From: Paraeggerthella hominis
Lineage (GTDB): Bacteria; Actinomycetota; Coriobacteriia; Coriobacteriales; Eggerthellaceae
Assembly (NCBI RefSeq): GCF_021044775.1
Contig: NZ_JAJNOQ010000004.1
Location: 186,001 to 250,000, forward strand
Direction of reading: 5' to 3'
Length of the DNA stretch: 64,000 nt
This document shows positions 27,059 through 34,996 of this stretch, piece by piece (the stretch's first letter is position 1; each line of letters opens with the position of its first letter). The notes beneath the pieces were generated by a model. That model was not told the origin of the DNA. It was given only the letters and a program-made list of their open reading frames with translations, and did no database searches. The position numbers were made by a program, and so were the translations under genes.

Positions 27059-27592
27059 TCACCTCACGTAGAAGATCTTGGATTCGGTCAGGTCGCTCGC
27101 AAGAGGCTGAGCGTTGTAGCGCGCGATAGCCTGGTTGATCTCGCTGTTGGGATCGTCCAGGTCGCCGAAGATGCGAGCGTTCGTGATGCACGTGCCCACG
27201 CACGCCGGCGGGTTGCCCGGCTCGCCCTCGTACCAGCAGAAACGGCACTTCTCCACCACGCCCGAGTGCAGCTGCACGCGAACGCCGTAGGGGCACGCGG
27301 CCATGCAGTACTTGCAGCCGATGCATTTCCCCTCTTCAACCAGCACCACGCCCGAATCGGTAGTATACGTGGCGCCCGTCGGGCACACCGACTGGCACGG
27401 AGCGTCCTCGCAGTGCATGCACTGCACGGGCACATTTTCGGCGTACACGTTGGGATACGCCCCCGTTTCCAGCTCTTCGTAATGGATGAACGCCTTGTCA
27501 GGATCCAGGCCATTGATCATCTGGCACGCCACGCGGCACGCGTAGCATCCCACGCATTTCTTCGTGTTGATGAGCATTCCGTAACGAGCCAT
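27059..27592 (-). CDS. PsrB/PhsB-like ferredoxin subunit, module 2
   Basis: This 177-residue four-cluster ferredoxin (CVGCYACRVACQ, CMHCEDAPCQSVCP, CIGCKYCMAACP, CRFCW...CVGTC) differs from the module 1 copy mainly in the loop before the third cluster and around the last cysteine set. It starts 1 base after the catalytic gene. It transfers electrons from the anchor to the Mo subunit. Confidence 0.88.
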   Translation of the reverse strand: MARYGMLINTKKCVGCYACRVACQMINGLDPDKAFIHYEELETGAYPNVYAENVPVQCMHCEDAPCQSVCPTGATYTTDSGVVLVEEGKCIGCKYCMAACPYGVRVQLHSGVVEKCRFCWYEGEPGNPPACVGTCITNARIFGDLDDPNSEINQAIARYNAQPLASDLTESKIFYVR

Positions 27593-27593
27593 C

Positions 27594-29783
27594 TTACGCC
27601 TCCACCTTCTTCACCGTGACCGCCACTTCCTGGCTCATGGTCGAGCCGACGCCCGGCTCGCCGCCGTGGAACGGCACGAACTCCGTCATGCTGATGCCGT
27701 ACTCGTACGCGCGCGTCTGGTACGGCGACGTTCCGCCGTAGTGCGTGGGCAGGTACAGCACGCCAGGCTTGAGGCGCTCCGTGACCTTCGCGCGCACCTG
27801 GCCGGTATGCTCGCTAGACGACACTTCCACCAAGTCGCCGTCGGCGATGCCACGATCGGCCGCGTCCTTCGCGCTCATCCACACGCGTTCAAGGTTGTAT
27901 TCGCGCGAAATGGCGTTCAGGGACTCCACGTTCTGCGTCATGGTGTGCGAGTGGATGGACTGCTTGCCGCCGATGAAGTGCAGCTGATCGCCCTGCGGCA
28001 TGACCAGGCGCTCCACGTAGCCGATTACCGGGTTCAAGCCCGCGCTGCCCGCCTTCTCGCTGACGAACTGGTACTTTTCCGTCGGCGTCTTGAACTTCGG
28101 CACGCCGTATTCGAACTTCTTGGACGTCACGTCCACGATGCCCTTTTCTTTAAGCTCGTCGAAGCTCACGCCCAGCGTGTCAAGCTCGGCCTTCGCCAGC
28201 TCCTCAACCGTGAAGTCGAAGTACTGACCCACGCCGCACGCCTGAGCCAGGCCGGCGAAAATCTCGTCGCAGGGCTTGGTTTCGGGATGCAGGCGATCGA
28301 TCACCTGGGCGCGCAAAGCCACGAACTGCTTCTTGCCGCCAATGTAATCCGGCGCCTCCATGCGCTCCAGGTACGTGCACTCCGGCAGCACGTAATCGGC
28401 CTGCATAGCCGTCTCAGACATCTGCACGTCAATGGAAACCACCAGGTCAAGCTTCTCGAACGCCTCGGACCACACCTTGGGCTGCGCATAGCCCTTCGCC
28501 GCGTTGGAGTTGTAGAAGAACATGCCCTTGACGCGGCCGTCCAGCGCAGCCTCAAGCGCGGCGATGTTCGAGCCGGAGCTGCTAACCGCACCGTACTCCT
28601 TGTCGCCGATGCGCTTCGCTTCGGGCTTCGGCGGCTCGGCGAAACGCTCGTCAGCTATCTTGCCGGCCTTCGGCGAGGAGGTGATGAGCGCACCGCCCTT
28701 CGCGCCCCAGCTGCCCAGAAGCGCGTTCACCGCAGTCACCGCGCGTGCCGTGTCGAAAGAGTTCTTGTACGCGCAACCGAACGCAGCGCGCCAGCTGGCC
28801 TCCACCGCGGCAGCCGGGGCCGCCTTCGCAAGAGCCTGCGCCAGTTCGCGAATGCGATCGGCGGGCACGTCGCAGATCTTCTCGGCCCATTCGGGCGTGT
28901 ACTCCTTCGCCTGCGCGGCGAATTCCTCGAAGCCCACCGTATGCTGCTCGATGAAATCATGATTGTACAGGTCTTCCTCGATGAGCACGTTGCAGATGCC
29001 CATGAGCAGCGCCAGGTCGGTGCCGGGGTTGACGGGCACCCAATCGCTGGCGAAGATGCCCGCGTTGTTCAAGCGCGGATCTACGATGACCACGCGCGTG
29101 CCGGCCTCGGCAGCATCCGCCAAGCTCATAGCATGGGACGGACGAATGCCGTCGCCGTAGCTGCGGCCGATGAACAGGACCATCTTGCACGATCCGAAGT
29201 CAACCGAATAGTTCGACGCGCCGATCGTTTCGGTCAAGCCGGCTTCTTTGGACAGGTTGCACGCCGCCGCATGCGTGTAGACGTTCGCCGATCCCAGAGC
29301 GTTCATGAAGCGCTTCGTGTAATACTTGCCCGACGGGCGCGGATCGTGAACGAGCGCAAGCGACTCGGGGCCGTTCGCAGCCACGATTGCCTTTACTTTT
29401 TCGCCGATCTCCCTGAACGCGGTGTCCCAATCGATGGGCTCGAATTCACCGCTTTCCGTACGCCGCAGCGGCTGCGTCACGCGTTCCTCGTTGTACGCCA
29501 TCTGCGCGAAGCCATGTCCGCGAGCGCACAGCTTGCCCTTGGAATACGGATGCTGCTCGATGCCGCTCAGTGTGAACAGCGTCCCGCCCAGCGTAGTTGC
29601 CATCAGGCCGCACTTGCTCGAGCATCCGTTGCACAGCGAAGGCGCCGTGCCCCGCTCGCCCCCGGCCGCATTCGCGCGCTCGGCGCTCCAAGCGCCCAGC
29701 GAAAGAGACCCGACCGCTGCAACCGATGCGGCGGCGGCCGATCCCTTTAGAAACGTTCTGCGCGAAACCGTTGAATCGAACAT
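27594..29783 (-). CDS. PsrA/PhsA-like molybdopterin oxidoreductase, module 2
   Basis: The start at 29783 follows GGAGGAG and gives 729 residues. The Tat signal is SRRTFLKG. Cys 51, 54, 58 and 86 are the cluster ligands and Cys175 (AAACNLSKE) the expected Mo ligand. It aligns end to end with the module 1 enzyme. Differences cluster in the mid part after the Mo Cys (ETIGASNYSVDF against QLTIGATGFSNDF) and near the C-terminus, which would fit a changed substrate pocket. The substrate is unknown; a sulfur compound is the family default. Confidence 0.82.
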   Translation of the reverse strand: MFDSTVSRRTFLKGSAAAASVAAVGSLSLGAWSAERANAAGGERGTAPSLCNGCSSKCGLMATTLGGTLFTLSGIEQHPYSKGKLCARGHGFAQMAYNEERVTQPLRRTESGEFEPIDWDTAFREIGEKVKAIVAANGPESLALVHDPRPSGKYYTKRFMNALGSANVYTHAAACNLSKEAGLTETIGASNYSVDFGSCKMVLFIGRSYGDGIRPSHAMSLADAAEAGTRVVIVDPRLNNAGIFASDWVPVNPGTDLALLMGICNVLIEEDLYNHDFIEQHTVGFEEFAAQAKEYTPEWAEKICDVPADRIRELAQALAKAAPAAAVEASWRAAFGCAYKNSFDTARAVTAVNALLGSWGAKGGALITSSPKAGKIADERFAEPPKPEAKRIGDKEYGAVSSSGSNIAALEAALDGRVKGMFFYNSNAAKGYAQPKVWSEAFEKLDLVVSIDVQMSETAMQADYVLPECTYLERMEAPDYIGGKKQFVALRAQVIDRLHPETKPCDEIFAGLAQACGVGQYFDFTVEELAKAELDTLGVSFDELKEKGIVDVTSKKFEYGVPKFKTPTEKYQFVSEKAGSAGLNPVIGYVERLVMPQGDQLHFIGGKQSIHSHTMTQNVESLNAISREYNLERVWMSAKDAADRGIADGDLVEVSSSEHTGQVRAKVTERLKPGVLYLPTHYGGTSPYQTRAYEYGISMTEFVPFHGGEPGVGSTMSQEVAVTVKKVEA

Positions 29784-29858
29784 TTCTCCTCCTACCATCT
29801 CGTCTTCGCCGCGAGCAAGCCCGCAGCCTCCTCCCTGTTGGCCCCAGAATCGAAGCGG

Positions 29859-30488
29859 CTACGCAAGCCGAGCATGCACCGCTTTATCGACCGCCGTCGT
29901 CAGCGTCCGCAGAAAGGCGATCCCCTCCGCAAGGGCGCGGCGCTTGGCTTCGTCGAAAGCGGGGGCGTCGGCGGCGCGCTCTGCACGGTCGCGCAAAGCG
30001 GCATCGTACTCGCCCAGCCAATCGAAGTGATCCCGGATCAGGTTGTCCGCAGCCTGATCGTTGCCAACCTCGAGAAAAAGCGCCAGCAGCTCCAAGAGCA
30101 ACGACAGGTGGTCCGGCATCGCCGAGAACTCCTGCGGAATCTCCAAACCGCACGCATCGAACAACGCTTGCGCGTGACCCGCCGTTTCGCCGCCGTACAG
30201 TCCGCGCGACGCACGCACGGTTCCGTCGGGCGCCCGCCACGGCTTGTAAAGCGATTCCACCGGCATAGCGGCCAGGGGCAGCCCCGGCACAAGCAGCTCG
30301 CTTTCAACCGCATGGCGCGCATCGGCCGAAGGCGCTTCGATAACCACGCCCGCGCACGCCGCCATGCCCTCCCATGCACGTCGCTCGCTTGCAGCGGTGA
30401 ACCCGTCTTCACCCATTCTCGTGAACAGCAAAGCGGCCGCGGCGCAAGCGTGCATGAGCGCCTTGTTGGATTGCTCTTGGGAATTCAC
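29859..30488 (-). CDS. TorD-like chaperone, module 2
   Basis: This 209-residue helical protein shares LPLAAMPVESLYKPW and MPDHLSLLLELLALF with the module 1 chaperone but is more diverged than the structural subunits. As first gene of the operon, 75 bases before the catalytic gene, it should guide cofactor loading and Tat export of the module 2 Mo enzyme. Confidence 0.78.
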   Translation of the reverse strand: MNSQEQSNKALMHACAAAALLFTRMGEDGFTAASERRAWEGMAACAGVVIEAPSADARHAVESELLVPGLPLAAMPVESLYKPWRAPDGTVRASRGLYGGETAGHAQALFDACGLEIPQEFSAMPDHLSLLLELLALFLEVGNDQAADNLIRDHFDWLGEYDAALRDRAERAADAPAFDEAKRRALAEGIAFLRTLTTAVDKAVHARLA

Positions 30489-30539
30489 TAGCGTCCTTTC
30501 TCGTCGCGAAAAAGGCTAAATCCAGCAGCTTGCTTACAT

Positions 30540-30558
30540 ATCATCAGTTTCTGATGAT
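30540..30558. promoter_or_regulatory. Perfect dyad, candidate LuxR operator of module 2
   Basis: ATCATCAG-TTT-CTGATGAT is a perfect 8-bp inverted repeat. A TATAGT hexamer at 30580-30585 on the + strand would place it at about -52 to -34 of the LuxR gene's own start, an activator-like distance. The matching place in module 1 carries a weaker form. Confidence 0.55.
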
Positions 30559-30669
30559 TCTGCGTTTTGGCTGGTAAACTATAGTGTGACAAGCAATAGA
30601 ACACGTAGGCAATCACGGTGTACAGCTACAACCGCAACGAGGCGGAACGCTATCGGGGGGCATCGATTC

Positions 30670-32340
30670 ATGGTTGGAAACTCGCGTATCAATGCAGATC
30701 GGCGAAGCATGCGCATGATCTGGAAAACGCTGCGGCCGCATCACGTGGGACTCGCATTCTTTTGGGCGTGCAGCATGCTGACGTTTCGCAGTTCTCTTCT
30801 TCTGGAGGGGCCTGCCGACAACACGTCGTGCCAAACGCTTATCGTCATCGTCTCGTTCGTAGCGAACATGACAACGCTGTTTCTGATCGCCTCGCGCATC
30901 GAACGAAACCCTGCGTTTTACGACCGCTTGAAGCCGGGGGCGTTCACCGCGCTCATCATTATCGGGCTTGTGCTGCTGTCGGGATCGGGTCCTCTAGCTA
31001 GCATGGGATTGCTACCGGAATCGGCTCTTGCCGTCCCTATCGTCACGGGCGCCGTGCTTGCGGGCGCCGGGTACGGCTACTACTGGGGAAGCTGGGCGGA
31101 GTACCTGGGACGCATGCACCCCTCGCGCACGTCGTTTTACATCCCCGTCGTGCTGCTGCTAACGGCTTCGCTGTTCGTCGTGATCTCGATCTGCTCGGAT
31201 CACGGAGGCGTCCCCGCGCTCCTGCTTATAGCTCCCCTGCCCGTTCTTTCCCAGCTTTGCCTTGCGCGATGCAAGCAAGAGGTTCCCGAAGGGCGCTACG
31301 CCAGCAACGCCAATTCGGATCGGTACCGCACCGCGCTCGGATCGCTGGTGAGCCTGATCGTATCCAGCTTGGTTCTTTCGTGCCTGTTCGGCTTCGTCTG
31401 GCAGATGACGGTCGTTTCGGTTGGGTCGGCGGACGACGCGCACCGGCTGCCCTTGATCGCCAATATCATCGCAGCTGCAGGGCTGATTGCGCTCGTGCTG
31501 CTGGCGCGAAAGCGCATCGATCTTTCCTTCGCGTTTCGCGTGATCGTGCCCGGTATCGTCGTTTTGTTCGCCATCATGCCGCTGTTCTGGGAGTCGAACC
31601 CGGTCATGCTCAACGTTATCATGAGCACCGGCTACGGCATGTTCGACGTCATTATATGGTACATGGTGGTTTCGACCGCCTACGACTTCGCAGTGTCGGG
31701 TTTCGTGATCGGCGGCATCGTGCGAGCGCTGTCCATCATCGCACGACTTGTAGGCATTGGCATCGGGTACGTGATCATGCTCATCCCGGAAAGACCGTCC
31801 ATGTTGATCGTGGGCATCTCCGTGGGCGCCGTGTACGTGCTCGCCATGCTCCTGGTGCTTCAAAGCACGCGCCATCGATTCTCGTTCTTCTTCCAGGAAG
31901 CAGACGCTCGACAGGAGAAGAGTACTTCCGCAAACATCGGCGACGCGTCCGCAACGCTCACGGGCCAGATTGCCGCCGCAATGCCAGCGCCGCAGGTCAA
32001 CGCTGCGGAAGCGCCCGCCCGAAGCGCAAATCGCATGGCTGCGGAAGCGCCTGAACAGCCTGATACGAAGCCCGCCGCCACCGGAGCAGGATCCATGAGC
32101 GAGGCGGAGGCGGAGTCGGCCAGCGAGCGCGTCTACGACCAGATAGCCGAGTACTACGGCCTGACGCGCCGCGAAGCGGAAGTGCTTCCGTACCTGGCGC
32201 GCGGGCGATCGGCGAAGGTCATCGCGGATGCCTTGTTCGTATCCGAAAGCACCATCCGCACGCACACGCGGCGCATTCTGGAAAAAACTGCGCTACACTC
32301 CAAACAGGAGCTGATCGACTTGATCGATCGGTACGAATGA
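30670..32340 (+). CDS. Membrane-embedded LuxR-type regulator, module 2
   Basis: The ATG at 30670 gives 556 residues and lines up with the start chosen for the module 1 regulator; the frame from 30586 adds residues with no counterpart. About 12 hydrophobic helices, a linker longer than in module 1 (with MAAEAPEQPDTKPAATG), and a LuxR helix-turn-helix (YGLTRREAEVLPYLARGRSA, then STIRTHTRRILEKT) are visible. It diverges from the module 2 reductase operon. A racemase-like gene begins 29 bases downstream. Confidence 0.86.
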   Translation: MVGNSRINADRRSMRMIWKTLRPHHVGLAFFWACSMLTFRSSLLLEGPADNTSCQTLIVIVSFVANMTTLFLIASRIERNPAFYDRLKPGAFTALIIIGLVLLSGSGPLASMGLLPESALAVPIVTGAVLAGAGYGYYWGSWAEYLGRMHPSRTSFYIPVVLLLTASLFVVISICSDHGGVPALLLIAPLPVLSQLCLARCKQEVPEGRYASNANSDRYRTALGSLVSLIVSSLVLSCLFGFVWQMTVVSVGSADDAHRLPLIANIIAAAGLIALVLLARKRIDLSFAFRVIVPGIVVLFAIMPLFWESNPVMLNVIMSTGYGMFDVIIWYMVVSTAYDFAVSGFVIGGIVRALSIIARLVGIGIGYVIMLIPERPSMLIVGISVGAVYVLAMLLVLQSTRHRFSFFFQEADARQEKSTSANIGDASATLTGQIAAAMPAPQVNAAEAPARSANRMAAEAPEQPDTKPAATGAGSMSEAEAESASERVYDQIAEYYGLTRREAEVLPYLARGRSAKVIADALFVSESTIRTHTRRILEKTALHSKQELIDLIDRYE

Positions 32341-32369
32341 CAACAGATCCCCGCAAGAAAGAGGTCGAT

Positions 32370-33062
32370 ATGAGTCCTGCGTACACCATGGGCATTATTC
32401 GCGTGATCACGCAGGAGCAAGCCCAGGTGGACGCGCACGGGCAACTGATCGAACAGTGGATCCCCGGCGTGAAAACGCTGTCGCGCTGCATCCCCGACCA
32501 GCCCGAAGGAGTGCACGACGCGCGCACCAAACGCGCAGCTGCGCCCAAAGTGGCGGCCCTGGCCCAGGAACTCGAGCAGGCGGGCGTCGCCGGGATTATC
32601 GTGAGCTGCGCGGACGATCCCGGGGTTCTCGAAGCGCGCGCAGCCGTGCGCATCCCGGTTGTCGGCGCAGGCGAGAGCACCGCTTCCGCCGCCGCGCGCT
32701 TCAACGGACCGGTCGGCGTTCTGGGCATCACGCCCGAAGCTCCGCCAGCGTTCGACCGCATCCTGGGACCGCAGCTGCTGGCAAACGTCGTACCCGCCGG
32801 AGTGAAGAGCACCCTTGACCTGCAAACTCCCGAAGGGCGAGCAAGCGCTCTGAAATCCGTCGAAAGCCTCTCCGCGCAAGGAGCTCAGGCGATCGCGTTG
32901 GCATGCACCGGGTTCGCTACCATAGGATTGGCACCGGAACTCGAACGCGCAGCAGGGATTCCCGTGCTCGATGCCGTGCAGTGCGAAGCTTGCGCCCTGC
33001 TGTTGGAGCTTTTAAGAACGCGAGCCACCGCATTCGGGGAACCGCTGCGTCGGCCCGAATAG
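32370..33062 (+). CDS. Asp/Glu/hydantoin racemase-like protein
   Basis: The ATG at 32370 has GAGG 6 bases upstream and gives 230 residues; an ATG overlapping the LuxR stop (ATGA at 32337) is the alternative and would be translationally coupled. The two catalytic cysteines of this superfamily are present: Cys80 in IVSCADDPG and Cys179 in ALACTGFATIG. The family includes aspartate/glutamate and hydantoin racemases and maleate isomerase. Being behind the module 2 regulator and absent from module 1, it may act on the ligand or product of that reductase. Confidence 0.75.
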   Translation: MSPAYTMGIIRVITQEQAQVDAHGQLIEQWIPGVKTLSRCIPDQPEGVHDARTKRAAAPKVAALAQELEQAGVAGIIVSCADDPGVLEARAAVRIPVVGAGESTASAAARFNGPVGVLGITPEAPPAFDRILGPQLLANVVPAGVKSTLDLQTPEGRASALKSVESLSAQGAQAIALACTGFATIGLAPELERAAGIPVLDAVQCEACALLLELLRTRATAFGEPLRRPE

Positions 33063-33094
33063 CAGGATCGCCCTCTCCCGTTCGGAGAATCGAC

Positions 33095-33838
33095 TCAGTA
33101 GCCTTCGGTCACGTCGCCCGATTGGTCCAAGCTGATAGGATCGCCCACGAACGTCGACGGGACCTCGAACAGCGTCTTGAAAAAATCCTTCGTGCGCGCA
33201 GGTATTTCACGCAGATCGTATTGGGTCTGCTTCGCGTACGTGCGATAGTCGCTCGGAACTCCAATAGCCTCAAGCCCCAGGCCATGTGCCGCATAGAGCG
33301 CTCGATACAGATGGTAGGTCTGCGTGGCCACCACGATGCGCTGCGCGCCGAACACGTGCTTGGCGCGGTACATGCTCTCGTACGTGGAGAACCCAGCGTG
33401 ATCGCAGAACACGTCTTCGCTAGGAACCCCCTGGGAAACGGCATAGTCTTTCATGGCCTTGACTTCGTTGTACGCGATCGTGCTATTGTCCCCGCTCATG
33501 ATCAGCTTCGGAGCAACGCCGGATCGGTACAAAGCGATACCGTCGTCAAGCCGGTCCTGCAAAATGCTCGACGGCGTTCCGTCCGCGAACACGGATGCGC
33601 CCAGCACCACTATGGCGTCGGCATCGTAGCCAATCGCCTCCTGCGAGTCTACGATGCTCCCTTTCGCCGTGACCACGGTCACGACGTTCGTTATCGCGAA
33701 CACCGCCCCAACCGCAAGCACGCATCCGAGCACTGCACCCAGCATCGCCTTTACCCATCCATGTTTCTTCGCCTTTGCCATAGGCGTCGATGATAGCAAA
33801 CGAGGGGTGCCCGTGCGCTGCAACATCGGCGTTGCCAT
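33095..33838 (-). CDS. SanA/YdcF-like (DUF218) membrane-anchored protein
   Basis: This 247-residue protein has a basic N-terminus, one transmembrane helix (about residues 28-50) and a DUF218 domain opening DADAIVVLGASVFADGTPS, with LIMSGDNS and ATQTYHLYRALYAA as further family motifs. E. coli SanA and YdcF are of this type and affect envelope barrier function, but the reaction is not known. An ATG at 33781 is an alternative start; no ribosome site decides. It converges on the racemase-like gene. Confidence 0.72.
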   Translation of the reverse strand: MATPMLQRTGTPRLLSSTPMAKAKKHGWVKAMLGAVLGCVLAVGAVFAITNVVTVVTAKGSIVDSQEAIGYDADAIVVLGASVFADGTPSSILQDRLDDGIALYRSGVAPKLIMSGDNSTIAYNEVKAMKDYAVSQGVPSEDVFCDHAGFSTYESMYRAKHVFGAQRIVVATQTYHLYRALYAAHGLGLEAIGVPSDYRTYAKQTQYDLREIPARTKDFFKTLFEVPSTFVGDPISLDQSGDVTEGY

Positions 33839-33905
33839 CGAAACTCAAGGGGGAATCCACGCAAACTGCGAGCCAAAGCAGCCGGAAAGCGCCGATGCGA
33901 AACGC

Positions 33906-34961
33906 CTACGGCACTATGCAGCGATGGCCGGGCGAGGAACTGCATCCGTTGCACGATACGCAACGCGGCACGGCATTCGGGTCGGCGCTCCAGCGTCGCA
34001 CAAGGTACGGCTCACAAATAAGCGGGCGACACAAGCCGAAGCCCGCGATGCCGCCTTCCATTGCAAGGCGATCCATCGCAGCAAAGCTGCGGTTGCCGCC
34101 CGTCAAGATCACAGGTATGTCGAGCTCACGTGCAAGACACTGCGCGTAGGAAGCGAAGAACGGCTCGCCCGCATAGTCTTTCACCCGGCAGGAGCGCCAA
34201 TTTCCGCTTACGTCGATAGCCGACACGCCATGTGCCTCAAGCAGCTTCGCCACTTCTGCGCTTTCGCTTTCGGTCAAGCCGCCCTCCACGCCGTCGGAGC
34301 TGTTCAGCTTCACGATCAGCGGAAACGCCTTGCCCACTCGATCGCGGACGGCATCGACAACCTCTGTTAGGAAGCGGGCGCGATGCTCAAGGGAGCCACC
34401 GTACCCGTCTGTACGCTTGTTGAACAGCGGGCTTAGAAACTGGCTGAGCACGTAGCCGTGCGCCGCATGCAGCTCCACACCGTCGAACCCTGCGGCCTGG
34501 GCACGTTCAGCCGCGTCCGCGAACGCGCACGCAAGCGCTTGCAGATCGGCGTTCGTCGCCTCCACGGGAACGATGCCGGTCTTCGGATTGGCAACGGAAG
34601 ACGGCCCGAGGATTCGCGTGCTGGGCGGATCGAGCCTGGTGGCCGAGCCGCCGTACACGATCTGCGAAACAACGCGCGCGCCGCGAGCGTGTAGGTCGTC
34701 AACGAACGCACGGTACGCGGGAACGAACGAGTCGTCATAGATGCCAAGCATGCGCGGGTTCGGCTGCTCGTCGCGCGTGACGTACGCGTAGCCCACGATG
34801 ATCGTGCCCACCTCGCCGCTGGCAAGCTCCTCGTAAACAGCTCGGAGCTCTGGGGTCATGCGTCCATCGTCGGTAGCCAATCCTTCGTAAGTTGCCGCGC
34901 GCACGAACCTATTCCGCGCTTGCAACGCCCCTATCTCCAGCTTTTCGAACAACGTGCCCAT
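33906..34961 (-). CDS. Old Yellow Enzyme-type NADH:flavin oxidoreductase with cysteine-rich tail
   Basis: The ATG at 34961 follows AAGGGGGG and gives 351 residues; a TTG at 35000 overlapping the LuxR stop is less likely. The FMN-binding TIM barrel is clear (VRAATYEGL, GFDGVELHAAHGYVLSQFLS, PLFNKRTDGYGGS, VILTGGNRS). It ends with CVSCNGC...C, like the [4Fe-4S] binding site of 2,4-dienoyl-CoA-reductase-type enzymes, but the usual following FAD/NAD domain is absent. It may reduce an activated C=C bond. It sits 35 bases after the membrane LuxR gene, possibly in its operon. Confidence 0.85.
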   Translation of the reverse strand: MGTLFEKLEIGALQARNRFVRAATYEGLATDDGRMTPELRAVYEELASGEVGTIIVGYAYVTRDEQPNPRMLGIYDDSFVPAYRAFVDDLHARGARVVSQIVYGGSATRLDPPSTRILGPSSVANPKTGIVPVEATNADLQALACAFADAAERAQAAGFDGVELHAAHGYVLSQFLSPLFNKRTDGYGGSLEHRARFLTEVVDAVRDRVGKAFPLIVKLNSSDGVEGGLTESESAEVAKLLEAHGVSAIDVSGNWRSCRVKDYAGEPFFASYAQCLARELDIPVILTGGNRSFAAMDRLAMEGGIAGFGLCRPLICEPYLVRRWSADPNAVPRCVSCNGCSSSPGHRCIVP

Positions 34962-34996
34962 CAAGCCGCCCCCCTTGCTATGCGTTTCCGTATTCG

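Noticed and set aside
29784..29858. A small gene between the module 2 chaperone and catalytic subunit
   Set aside because: The 75 bases contain no start with a ribosome site other than that of the catalytic gene.
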